In this document: piece by piece, positions 34,337 through 46,900 of the stretch
Position numbering within the stretch: position 1 is the stretch's first letter
Layout of the letters: each line of letters opens with the position of its first letter
DNA from: Microcaldota archaeon
GTDB lineage: Archaea; Micrarchaeota; Micrarchaeia; Micrarchaeales; Micrarchaeaceae
Direction: 5' to 3'
Assembly: GCA_021787495.1 (NCBI GenBank)
Contig: JAJYLX010000001.1
Coordinates: forward strand, 1 to 64,000
DNA: 64,000 bases
Notes under the pieces: generated by a model
The model's input: the letters and a program-made list of their open reading frames with translations, nothing else
The model's database searches: none
What the model was told of the DNA's origin: nothing
Position numbers and translations under genes: made by a program

Positions 34337-34899
34337 AGGATGAATACGGCTGCCGAGACCGCGCACGTCCACAGGCCGTCTTTTCCGACGACCGTGGACT
34401 GCGTTACATCGTTCGTCTTCACTATCTTGTTGCTCATCTTGAAGACCTGCTCCTTCTCATCCCAGCCCGAGTTCACGTCAAAGTCTATGCCGAGCGTCGA
34501 GGCCAGCATCGTCGCGGCGAGCTCCTCGGCCTTTTCCCCGGCGGTCTCGTCACTCTCCCCGTATTCCTCGTACTCGCTGAGATATCCGTAGTTGTTCGGG
34601 TCCCTCGGCAGTGCCACGCCTATGCTGGCGGCCATCAGCCTGTTCGGCTCCTTCGATTCTATCCTGCTGAGCACGAGGAACGTCACCCCTCCCGGCTTGA
34701 GTTCCTGCAGCCCCGCATCCTTGCCGACCACCATCACGTTCGGAGGCACGATGCTAGAGACCCTCACCAGGTTGAACTTCTCTATGCCCGCGCTCCTGAG
34801 CGCGGCCTCGAACGCCGCAAGCTTCTCCTTCGCCCTTCCTACCCCCTTCGTGAAGAACATCTTCTTCGGCACCAGGTTTCCCGCAATGACTTCTTCCAT
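34333..34899 (-). CDS. pdaD: pyruvoyl-dependent arginine decarboxylase
   Basis: A 188-residue enzyme converting arginine to agmatine, the first step of archaeal polyamine synthesis (agmatine is also used to modify tRNA-Ile2). The proenzyme self-cleaves between Ser48 and Ser49 in LVRVSSIVPPN to make the pyruvoyl group. Other conserved parts: GGVTFLVLSRIES and ATMLASTLGIDFDVNSGWDEKEQVF. Length is close to the Methanocaldococcus enzyme (165) with a slightly longer middle. Convergent with EncFtn, overlapping by four bases. Confidence 0.92.
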   Translation of the reverse strand: MEEVIAGNLVPKKMFFTKGVGRAKEKLAAFEAALRSAGIEKFNLVRVSSIVPPNVMVVGKDAGLQELKPGGVTFLVLSRIESKEPNRLMAASIGVALPRDPNNYGYLSEYEEYGESDETAGEKAEELAATMLASTLGIDFDVNSGWDEKEQVFKMSNKIVKTNDVTQSTVVGKDGLWTCAVSAAVFIL

Positions 34900-34943
34900 C
34901 TCGGCTCACTTGTTTGTTAACAGGAAAAATAAAGCATTGAAAT

Positions 34944-34953
34944 ACTTATAAAT
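34944..34953 (+). promoter_or_regulatory. TATA box of giant surface-protein gene
   Basis: ACTTATAAAT, about 30 bases before the ATG at 34981, inside an AT-rich 80-base spacer. This is a strong archaeal promoter pattern for the 12-kb gene and the gene overlapping it. Confidence 0.6.
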
Positions 34954-34980
34954 GTTGATACTGAAAGGTTAAGGGATACT

Positions 34981-37900
34981 ATGGGCGGCCCGCGCGGCAA
35001 ACATATTAAGCTGCTACTTCTCCTTGCCGGCATGCTCATCTTTTCGTCGCTGATTGCGATGCCTCGTGCGCAGGTTGTGGACAGGAGCGGCAGCACATCG
35101 ACCGCGCAGTGCATAGGGATAGGCGGCGCCGACTTCCTCGGCGGCCTCCTCGGAAAGATAGTCTCATTCATCTCGAACTTCGACATCACCAAGATAGGCC
35201 AGAGCATAAGCAACTTCATAAGCAGCATATCGGTACAGGATGCCCTGAACGCCATAGTCAACGGGTTACAGGACCTGGTAAACAACATACCCAACTACCT
35301 CGCCCAGCTGGAGGGCGTAGTCAGCAACGCGGTGCTCACGGCGATCAACAATATAATAGCCTCCCTGCCAGGGGCGCTGATCGACCTCGCCAGCAAGGTG
35401 CTCACGTCGATAACGGACATAGGCAACGAGCTGGGGAGCCTCATGTCGCAGCTCGCGCAAGCCACCGTGGTCATGACGCAGTCCGCCGCCAGCGCGCTCA
35501 GCACCCTCGCTAACCAGCTTTCCACGGTGATATCGAGCATACAGATAGACCTTCCCAGCATCGACCTGTCGTCCATCTTCGGCACCTCGAACGCGATAAG
35601 CGAGCAGTCCCTGGCGATAGCCACGAATGCCAATGCGCTGGTCGCGAACGCGATCGCCTGCGCGAACAAACTCGGCAGCGCAGAGGCGAGGACGCTGGCC
35701 ACCTCAGCCGCGGCGGTCGAGGACAACGCGATGTGGGGCTATACATACACGTCCGACATCGCGTACCGCACCGTATTGATAACCCAGACAATCGCCAAGC
35801 TCAGCGCCGCGGTCACAAACGTCTCGTCGCTGATGAACCAGATGACGCTGGTGCAGGTGGGCCAGCAGAGCGGCACCCTGTGCCTGAACATAGGCCTGGC
35901 CAATGGCAACATCCAGACGATCTCCAGGCTGCTCGGCCTCCTCAACACTAACATGGCATACATAAAGAACGACATAGCCGCGGTCGACGGGCCGTCCGGC
36001 AAGATAATGGCCGTTGAGACATCGATTGCCGCCCTGCCGGTGCAGACCGCAACGGTGTATACGCAGTGCAGCGGGTACAACGTCAGGTATCTCGAGCAGC
36101 AGCTCGTCAAGGTCTACAACAGCTACGGCGGCCTGCCTTATGCGAGCTACAACAACCAGTTGAGCGCCGCGTACGTGGCTGTGAACAACGAGGCCACGCA
36201 GACGAGCAAGGACATCAACAGCCTGATAAAGTACACCGACTTCACGGCCGTTGAGGCCAACGTCAACCTCCTGGGGAGCGAGCAGTTATCCCCGAGCTAC
36301 GTCGCCTCCGCGCAGTCCACCGTCGAGGCCGCGATGGGCCCGGCCAACGACGTGATAAACAGCATCAACTCCAACCTCAGCACGCTGAACAGCTACATAA
36401 GCATAATAGGCAGCAACATGGTCAAGGCCCAGGCGATAGTGGCCAACGTCGTCAAGGACATAAACACCGTGAACGGCCCGCTTACTACGATCAGGAAGAC
36501 GGTGGGCGGCAACGTTGGCAGCTTTACGTGCAGCGGGGTCTCTTTCGCTACAGGAGGCTCTACTGCCTGCCAGACGTATGCGGCGATGGTCACCCAGATA
36601 GCCGGGGACATAACCGAGATAATAGGCGACGTCAACCAGATAAACGCCTCCACGGCCGACATAGTGAGGAGCGTGACCATGGTCGAGGGGAGCACCGTTT
36701 ACCAGACCGTAGGCAGCAGCGTCTCGAGCGCGATGGCAGCGCAGTGGGCCAGCATAGCGGGCGACGTGGGCGCCGGCATAGCCGACGGTGTGCAACAGGG
36801 CGTCTCAAGTATAAGCCAGAGCACATGGAGCAGCATGGTCTCGGGCAACAAGGCTGCCGAGGCAGCGGTGGTCAGCGCCATAACCTCGAACGTCCAGAAT
36901 GCGGTAGAGAACAACCTCCTGTCGGATCAGCAGGTCGCCGCCGCGGCCACATCGATAACTGACGCGATACATGCCGCGGTCACCGACCAGAACCTGTGGT
37001 ACAGCGTGCAGGACCAGGTGCAGTCGTCCGTCCAGAATGCGATACCGTCGGCGGTATGGGGCTACGTCCAGATCTACGCGCCATCTGCGGTACAGTCGGC
37101 CATCGAAGGCAGCATAGCGGCAGGGGTCACGGACAAGGCGAGCGTCTCTTCCGCGATATCCAGCGCGATAACGGCCAGCCTCGCCCCCGGATTCTCAGTC
37201 CAGGCGGGCAACCCTTACCTTCCACCTGGCTCGACGCTCCTCACCGTGCGCAGCAACATAGACCTCGCGATAGTCAAGAGCATACAGGCGATGCTGTCCA
37301 GCGGCGACTGGAGCGCGGTCAACGGCGTGGCCGCCATACAGGCTTCGCTGTACAGCGTGCAGAACGACTTCCGCGCGATAGACCAGAACATGACGCTCAT
37401 ACACAACGCGCTGCTGCCAGACGGCACGCTGACCTGCAGCGTGCAGGCCAAGCTCGGAAGGGATATAGCGAACGTCACCGCTAAGCTCAACGACCTCTCG
37501 CAGGCCCCGAACAGGATATACGACGCGGTCAACGGCGCGGTGCTGCTCGTGCAGACCGTCGTCGACAACATAGAGAACGACGTGCAGACGATTGAGTCGG
37601 CGTTCAACGACATAGTCGCGTCTATACAGGACATAGGAAATGCGATAAACAACGCTGCCTCCGGATCCACCGCCGTAGCTCCGATACCGAAGATAGGCGG
37701 CTGCCTCGGCGTCGCGGTCGACATACGCTCTACGAACTATCCAGGCGCGGGCAACGGCTGCGTGGTCAACATCGCATTGCAGACGAACCAGCCCAAGACG
37801 ACCGTAGCTCTGGAGAGCAGCATAAACCAGGGCGTGTGGGGCACCGTCTCCGGGGCCGAATCCAGCATACAGCAGAGCGTCGAGGGCAGCGTGGTCTCTT

Positions 37901-40900
37901 CGATAATGGGCAGCATAGAGGGCAGCGTGCTGGTGAGCATCAACAACGACATCTCGCTCAACCTCTACAGCGGCCTCCGGGCCGGTTTCACGTCGCAGGC
38001 CTGGAGCAGCATATGGTCCAGCGTCACCTCGGGCGTCTCGTCTGGCGTTAACTCCGGAGCCAACGCCGTGCCGTCCGCCACGTGGTCGCAGTTCGCCAGC
38101 GGCAACCCCACGTTGCAGCAGCAGGCCGAGGCCGCAATCTATGCGTCGATGGACCAGAGCATAGCCGCGAGCGTCCAGCAGAGCCTGCAGGGAGGCGTGA
38201 CCCAGAGCGCGATCACCGGCATATATGCGGGCATAAGCACCAACGTCGACAATGCGGTGTTCAGCAACGTGCAGCAGAGCCTCACCACGAGCATACAAAC
38301 CGCCATACAGGAGGGCGTGTGGACCGGGATAAAGTCGACCGTCGACTCCGCCATCAGCTCGGTGCTGGGCAGCAGCCTGCAAGGCGACACGGCCTCGGAA
38401 AGCCAAGTAAAGAGCGCGCTTATCTCGTCGATAAACGCCGCGATACAGAACAGCGTCAATGCGGGCCTGCAGGACCAGGTGCAATCGAGCATACAGACGA
38501 AGCTGCAGGTCTCGATGGCGACCACCGTCTGGAACAACATACGCGGGCCGATATACACGAAGGTCGTCAACACATATGAGGGCACGATGACGAGCCAGGT
38601 CTGGGGCAACGTATGGAACGGCGTCCAGCAGAGCCTGGTCTCGAGCACGGCGAGCGTCGTGGGCAGCGCCGGCACGTCAATTCTCACCTCCGGGACCAGC
38701 GGGGTGGCGTCGAGCATATCGTCGGCCGCCGAGCAGCAGGTCAAGAACAGCGTCCAGGCCGCCATTACCGGGAGCGTCACGACCTCGTTCAGCCAGGGCG
38801 TCGCGCAGGCGATAGCCCCATCTATCGCGCCGGCGCTGTGGAGCATAATAAAGGACGGCATCAGCCCGAGCGTGCAGGCGAACTTCTCCAGCAGCATGGC
38901 GTCTAGCCTCTGGGCCAGCGTGGAGGAGAAGGTCGTGGAGGGGATCGGCACTGCGCTGCTCAACAGCTTCTCGCCGCAGATAGGCGGCATAACGAAGTGC
39001 CTGCTAAGCATCGGGACCGTCTCGATAGGCGGCATACTGGAGAACGGTTCCTCGCAACAACAGCAGCCGCAGCAGCTGCTTGCGGGGATAGGCGCCAACC
39101 AGTCCGCATTCAACTATGCAGTGCCGCAGAACATGGCGGGTGCGGCGCTACAGCCGCTCCCCGGCACCGATACGATAAGCAGCCTGGTCAACAAGTATGG
39201 CGGCGGCCTCCTCCAGGGCGTCGCCAGCCTGATTGGCACGGCCACGCCCCCCACATCCGTAATACAGCAGTACAACAACAACAACGCGGGGAGCCTGATA
39301 ACCTGCCCGAACACGCCTTCCAACACCATAATGGACTACTTCGTCAGCGACCCGCTCTCCAATACGGATAGGTACATAGCTGGGGACAGGTGCCTCGCCG
39401 TGGCGACCACGCTGCGCACGCTCGTCTCGATGACGGTCACGTCGAGCTACGGGACGCAGGTAATGCTGGGAGACCAGCGCACCGTCGCGCAGATAATCTT
39501 CGACACGGTCAAGCAGGTCATAAAGAACCCGCTCAAGCTCGCGAACCCGATAATCACGGTCAATCTTGTGCGCAACAGCCCCGCGACAATAACCGGCATA
39601 CACTTCAGCGTCGGCTTGCCGCCGACCTCGCAGCTGAGGGTCGGGCCCCTCGTCATACCGATGCCCCCCGGCGTGAAGCAGGGGATACAGATAGCCGAGA
39701 CGGTGGGCCTCGGCACATCGGCCATAACCTCACTCCAGAACCTCGGCTATTCCGGCCAGGCGGCCCTCCAGGGCGGCAGCCAGTACGAGATAGCAGGCTC
39801 GTATAACACCAACACGCTCATCTTCGGGTCGCCAACCCCCGCGGTGCAGCGCGGCCTCTGGGCCTGGACCGCGCAGTACGTGGACCTCTCTTACTATGAG
39901 ACGCATCCGGAAGCGCTGAAGAACCTCGAGGCGAAGGCGGTCGGGCAGAAGGCCAACTTCGTCAGCGCTGCCTTTAGCACCAACCTGGTTCAGGATGCGA
40001 AGGTCATCGCCGCAGGGCCCTTGGCCCTGAGCTACCAGGTCTTCCTCTGCAACTACCAGTACACCTACGGCTTCGACGTGAAGGTAACGTCGATAGCGCC
40101 TACTAACATACCAATACCTAATGCCATAAGCTGGACCCCCAACGGCAAGGCCCTCAATGTTCCGCAGGACTTCAACAACTCGTTCGCCGTACAGTATAGG
40201 CAGCCGAACGTAATACAGTGGGCCAATGCGCCGATATTCCCGTACTTCCTGTACAACACGAGCATGCCCGCGTCGTACAGCAACCTGAACGGCCAGGTCA
40301 GCTACCTGAACGAGTCGTACGACCTGTACAGCCCGCACAACTTCCTGGCGCCCAACACGTTCCTCGACCCGTTCCCGATCGGCGCCGGGTCGGCATTCCT
40401 GGCATACATGAACGGCAACCTCGTCGAGTTCCCGTACAACGCGGTGTCTCTCTCGTCGACCGACTACAACGCGTTCAACAGCATAAGCCCGCTGCAGATG
40501 TTCATAGCCTCCGCCTACGGCAACGGGACAGCGGCCATATCCAACTACCAGGCCGCGACCGGCGGCCATATGGCGATCAATTGGCGCGACATCGGGCTAG
40601 GTTTCAGTGTGCCGACCGGGCTGCCGTGCGCCTATGCGGACGTGCTGGACGGCACCTGCACGCCTGGCGCGGTGCAGGTGGGCCAGTTGCTCGGCGTCCA
40701 GATACCCAACCCCGTCTTCATGACCGAGGCGCCCAACGGTGATGTCTACGTGCTTAACTACACCTACAGCTCCGGTTCGTTCGGCTTCAACCCGTCCACC
40801 AGAGCGAACCTCTACGTGCTGAAGTTCACGCCGTTCGGCCAGTTCAACCCGCCGAATCCGTTCCCGCCGCAGATAGTGGCAGGGAACACGAAGCTCAAGT

Positions 40901-43900
40901 TCGACGGCATAACCGGCCAGAAGCCGACCGACCTCGGCCAGGTCGGTGCCCAGCTCACGGCATCGTGGAGTGGCGGCTATCCACCCTACACCGTGACGTG
41001 GTACACCGGAACGCAGAGCAACTGCGGAAACCCAAACGGGCAGCCGATCGTGGCGCAGGTGGACTCAAACATAGCCGACTACAGCGACACGATAGGCGTG
41101 ACCCCCGGAAACGTGCCTGTTGCGCCGTCGCTCTTCCAGTGGCAGAAGGTCGACTATGGCATCAGCGGCTCCCAGGAGAATCCGAACGTAGGGTACAGCT
41201 ACTGCGCCAAGGTGACGGACGGCTTCGGCACCGTCGTGTGGTCATCGGCAAATGTGATCGTGCCAGTGTTCCCGTCGATGGGCCAGCTCACCGCGTATGT
41301 GGTCGGCCAGCAGCCCGTCACCGACCCGAACATCGGCAGCGGCAACTCCGTGACGATAACGCTCGGCCAGCCTATCGACGTCAACCTGCAGTGGTCCGGA
41401 GGGGCGCCCCTCTATGACGTCTACGGATACATATACCCGGCGCCGGGCAACACGAACCTCGTGCCTACGGTCAACGAGCCCGGCTACGGGACGGCGTCCC
41501 AACAGGGCGTGTCCGTGCCGCAGAACTGCTACCAGTTCTACAGCGGCGACAAGAGCGGTGCCTCCAAATTCGGCATACCTGTTTCCGGGTCTTGGGGGTC
41601 AACGCTGGTGGCGAACGTCAAGATATACGCCCACCTGGCGCAGATAGAGACGACGTCGCTGTCAACTGACCTGCGGATACAGTTCCCGGTCCTCGGCGGC
41701 CTGCCCGGCGAATACTATCTCTGCTTCTCGGTCATCGACGCCGCTGGCGCAACGTCTTACACCCCGACCATATCTCCAGCATCCAACCTGCCGCAGCCGT
41801 ACACCCAGCTCTTCCTCAACTCGCAGGGCGGGGGCGGCGCGACGCTGCCGATACCAATCATAAGCTCATCGCAGGGCGTTACGGTTGGGGTAGACAACAA
41901 CAATGGCGGCTGGTGCACGAGTTGCGGCGCCCGCGACATAGTCGCCGTCCTCCCAGATCCGAGCGGCAGCAAGCAGGTTACGCTCAAGGCCAACCTGAAC
42001 GTCCAGAACAGCCAGCTTGTCTACAACTACGACTGGTACAGCTCAGACACCTCCGAGGGCTGCCTCCAGGCAGCTTCTACCGGCTTAGGCGTGCTGATCT
42101 CGACCAGCCAGTCCGTTACCGTTTCGCCCTCACAGAACACGTGGTACTGTGTGACCGTGACGGCTCCAGGCTCGTCGGCAAGCACCCCGCTCTCATCTAC
42201 GTCCGTGCCTGGCGAGGTGCTTGTAGGGGGTTCCGTGAGCAGCGTCGCGCTAAGCGTCGTGCCGTCGTCGAGCCAGACCCTCGGCCAGGCGCTCAGCAGC
42301 ACCAACCTCAACCTCGAGTTGGACTGGACCGGTGCGAGCAATGCGAGGATCCTGCTGTACAATGACGCGTCCGAATCCGCCCAGTGCGCTTCTGGGACGA
42401 GCGTCGCGTTCACCTCGCAGCCCAACGCGCAGTTCAGCATACCTGGGGAGTATTCGGACATACTCACCATAACGCCCTCAGGCAGCCAGGAGTATCTCTG
42501 TGCCACGGTCGAGGACCCGACCAGCCTAATGACGGCCAATTCGAACTTCGTGAGCATACCGCCCATGGTTACGAACGTGCAGCTGTCGCAGCCGCCGTCC
42601 TCCGCGCTGATCACGCCTCCACCGGGCAATACCCTCGTCTCGGTGGGATGGGTGGGCGGCACGAGCCCGTACACAATTTCGCTGTTCGGGTCAACGGCGC
42701 AGATACCACCGCAGTCGTGCGACACCAGCTCGCCAATCTATGCCTATGAGGTCGGTTCTACCCCACCCAGCCCAGTCTCGTACGTCACCGCGTCCGGGAC
42801 GTCGACAATCGTCGCGGTCCCAATCGTGCAGGGCGAGAGCGTGTGCGCCGAGGTGACCGACTATACAGGATTCTTCTCGACATCAACATACATGACGCTA
42901 TCATCCGGCGCGGCAGCGGCGGGCCTTCCGATACAGTCCGTGCACACGTCCGGCGCGGCAGGCGTGCAGGATACCGTCGCCACGGGAGTGCAGCAAACCA
43001 ATTCCACTAACATGGCCGCCTCCATGTCGTTCGGGAAGCCGCTGCCCTTCCTTTGCATCAAGGGCGGCATATTCGGCCTCCTGAAGTGCTCGGGGAGCAG
43101 CCCGCAGAGCGCGGCGCAGGAGGCCTTGCAGCAATGGATAAACGAGTGGAAGCAGTACTGGAACGACATGCTGGCGGAGCAGTCCGGAGACCTCTATCTG
43201 GTCGGGGACGTGCGCCTCGCGCAGCAGGAGAACAGCTGGTTCGGAATATTCCAGAACTTCAAGTCATCTGCATCCTTCAACTTCCTGCCCACGGCTGTCG
43301 CGGCCGACTACTCCGGGGACATCTTCATACTCGGTTCGGCAAGCTGCGGCACCAACACCGCGGCAGGGCAGTCGCCGTCCGGCCTGCGCTTCGGGATAAT
43401 ATACGCAAACGGGGTCTCGACTTCCATACCGCTCAGCGGGGTCAACACCAACGGTTGCCGCGGCGCCAATATCCAGGCATCGAGCGAGTTCGCGGTGTCG
43501 CCAGGAGGCCAGATCGGCTATCTGGCCGACCCTATACTGCCGGGCAATGTCATGGTCTTCAACTTGCAGAGCGGCGCGTTCCTCGGGAACATAAGCCTGT
43601 CGTATTCGACCCAGGACTACAAGCTCGACATATCGAAGTACCTGGCGAATGGCGGCCCGTACGGCGTGCAGGACCTCGCGCAGCAGTATCAGGGCGCGAT
43701 ACCCACGAACGACGTGAACGGAAACCACCAGCCACTGTACATAACGGACGAGGACGGCACGCTCTACGTGCTCGACCGCTGGTCCTTCGACGCGGGAGGT
43801 TATGGCCCGTCTTCCATGCTCATGCTGCGCGCGTTCAGCGCAAACGGCGTAGAGGTGAATGTCGACCCGGCGAGCACCAACGACGTTACCGTGCTGACGA

Positions 43901-46900
43901 ACAACGCGGTATTCGCATCCACGCGTGCTGGGGTCAGCTATCCGCCGTACGGATGGCCCCTCTCGTTCAACATCTCCACTCCAGGATCCGCGCAGTACAC
44001 GCCCGACCAGAGCAGCGCCGACAAGGGCATGCACAACACAGCCTGCATAGCAGGGTGCGACGAGACGCCCACCGTATTCATCCAAGGGCAGAAGCAGGGC
44101 ATCAGCCTCTACACGAACACCAACTACCTGCCGCTCGGCCCGTGGATACAGGCCCACTACTCGTGCGGCTTCCTCGCGACGCTCGGAGGGTTCCTGAACT
44201 CGGTGATAGGCCAGGCGCTCGGCCAGCCTTACTACGCATCATGCCAGGGCTCCGCGGTAGGCACCTCGATGAGCTTCTCGTCCAACTTTGAGAACATTGC
44301 TTACCTCACGGCGAACGTGAGCATGGGCAACGTGAACGGCCAGGACAGGTCGTACAGCGAACTGCTCGCGTTCCACATAGGGACCGTGAACTATACCAAC
44401 CCGTCACTCATGGCGAACGCGAGCTACATATGCTACCTAGCGCCGCACGCCTCCACTCCAGTGGGGTCGACGTTCTACGACGACCTGTCGAAGACCGCCA
44501 CGCCGTGCTCCATCGTGAAGCCTGGCACGCAGGGCTCGGACGTCATACAGGCGATACAGGGGCCGCTGCTCGGCGCGCCGGACGCGTTCGGCTACGTGGA
44601 GAACCAGGGCTCTCCGGAGCTTTCGCTGACGCTGCCGAACGTCGCGTCGCAGATCGAGCCGGTCGTCCAGCAGAGCGGCGGCGGCTTCCAGTGCACGGGA
44701 TCAGCATGCGCGACCGCCAACCCTTACAGCGGCCAGCCGGCATCCGTGGCGATAACCCCGCAGTACGTGCCGCAGGAGTACCTGCAAAGCAAGATATCGG
44801 GCAGCGTGCTCGTGCCGTACGTCGTCAGCTACACGGAGCAGCAGACTTACTCGCCGCAGCAGGAGCAGGGGACCGCCACCGTGATACCGATGCTCACGAG
44901 CGCGGACATGCAGGGCACCACGGCGAGCTGCCCGAATTACGACTTCAGCAAGCTGGCGTGCCAGGGCAGCGGATGCCAGTTCACGGTCTACGGATTCAGC
45001 CTAGTGCCCGTGCAGCCCAGCACGGCGAATGACCTGATAAACGGCGGCCCGACGTATCTCGTGTACAACAACACCAACTTCAACCAGTACTACATGCCCA
45101 ACGTGTCGGACGCGGGCACGATACTGCCCCCCAACTTGGACTACAGGGTGCTGACCGACAGGCTGCTCGGCGAGATCTACGTCAACCAGAGCGTGATGCC
45201 GAACCCGGCCGCCGGAATAACCATCGCAGGGTCTATCGAGCTCAGCAAGCTCTCTTCGATGCTCGGCAGCCTCAAACCCGTGGCATACCAGCTGCCCATA
45301 ATGATTGCGGTCAACCAGACGCACATCTACGACTACATACCGCAGTATTACTATTCGGTCGAGACCAACCCGAACCAGCTGGGCATGAACAAGCAGTCGC
45401 TCGCCACGCCCGCGTACATGACTTACACGCTTGTGCCCAATGGCTACACAGGGTACAGCAACGCGAACATCGTGACGGCCATAATAAAGGGCGGCGCATC
45501 GTACATACCAAACACGGTGTCGAAATACACGGGCCCGGCCGCGCTGCTGAAAGTCGTCGCACCGTTCTACTTCAGCGTGGCATACCTGACGGGCATAGCG
45601 TCTTCTGCAACGCTGCCCGGATACTCGGCGCTCGTTGCGAGCGCGGCAGGCGGCGCCACTGTGGTCGACGCCGCATATGCGGCGTTCGGCGTGCCGGCGC
45701 AGACCCTTCTCTGCGGCGGATCGCAGTCCGCCCTGTCCGGCATGCTCAGCAGCATGGGGCTGTCATCGCTCGCAGGCCTGACGAAGACATCATTCTGCAA
45801 CGACCAGTTCACGTACGCCGACCTCTCGGGGCAGGGCCCGGCCAGCCTGCAGATACTCGACACGTACAAGACTCTGACCCACCAGTACGAGGCGAGGCTC
45901 AACTGGTCGCAGAACAACAACGTGCTCGGCTACAACAGGCTCATCTACACGTTCGTCGACGTGTTCAACAACACGATATCGGCGCCTATAGACGTCGACC
46001 TCGCCAACATCACGGCGATAACGCTTTCTTCGAACACGGTCGTCAACCCGAACAACTACAACGACACCTCGGTCACGGTAACAGGCACCGCCGGGTACTA
46101 CCCGCAGGGCACGGGCGGCCAGTTCATACCGCTGCCCGAAGGCTCGCCGGTATACCTCTACTACGACCAGAACCTCAATTACTACTCGAGCAACAGCATG
46201 CTGAGCCCGGTCGCCGCCAGCCCGTCGGAGTTCGGGAACTACATGAAGTACGTGCAGCTCTGCGCCTTCGGCAACCAGGACGGCTGCGCCCTCGCCAACC
46301 CGCTCAACGCGACACAGCTCGGCGAGGTCTTCCAGGGGTTCGGCTACACGTATGCCACCACACCGACGTACGCCAGCCTGTCCGGCACGACCGCGGGATG
46401 CCCGAGCCCGCCATCAGGGCTGCTGGAAGCAACGTCCCTCTCGTCGCTCTACGAGTGCAACATATATGGCAGCTACGGGCTGCCGGCGTCGTGCCCTGAC
46501 CTGCTGAACTCAGCCACGCTCAAGCAGCAGGCATCCAGCTGCACCACGCAGATGCTGCAGGACGCCATCACGCGCCAGACCCCGAGCTGCGTGCTCGCGC
46601 AGGACATCAGCCTGTGCAGCAGGTATGTGTCCAGCGCCGCGCAGCTCACCTCGGCCGGCAACCCGCGCCTGCCGTTCTGCGTGCCCGACTTCATCAACGG
46701 CACCGGCACGTTCACGACGCAGATAGGCCTGCTGCCGCCAAGCGGCAACATAGCGCAGCAGGCGGCCTCCGTGGCCATCAACAGCGGCACCGTGCAGACC
46801 GCGAAGGACGGGACGTTCTCGTACACCACGAACGTCTGCGGCGCCGGCGTCGGTACGATCACCGCGCAGTACTACGGCGCGCCGTTCCCGCAGCCTGGGA

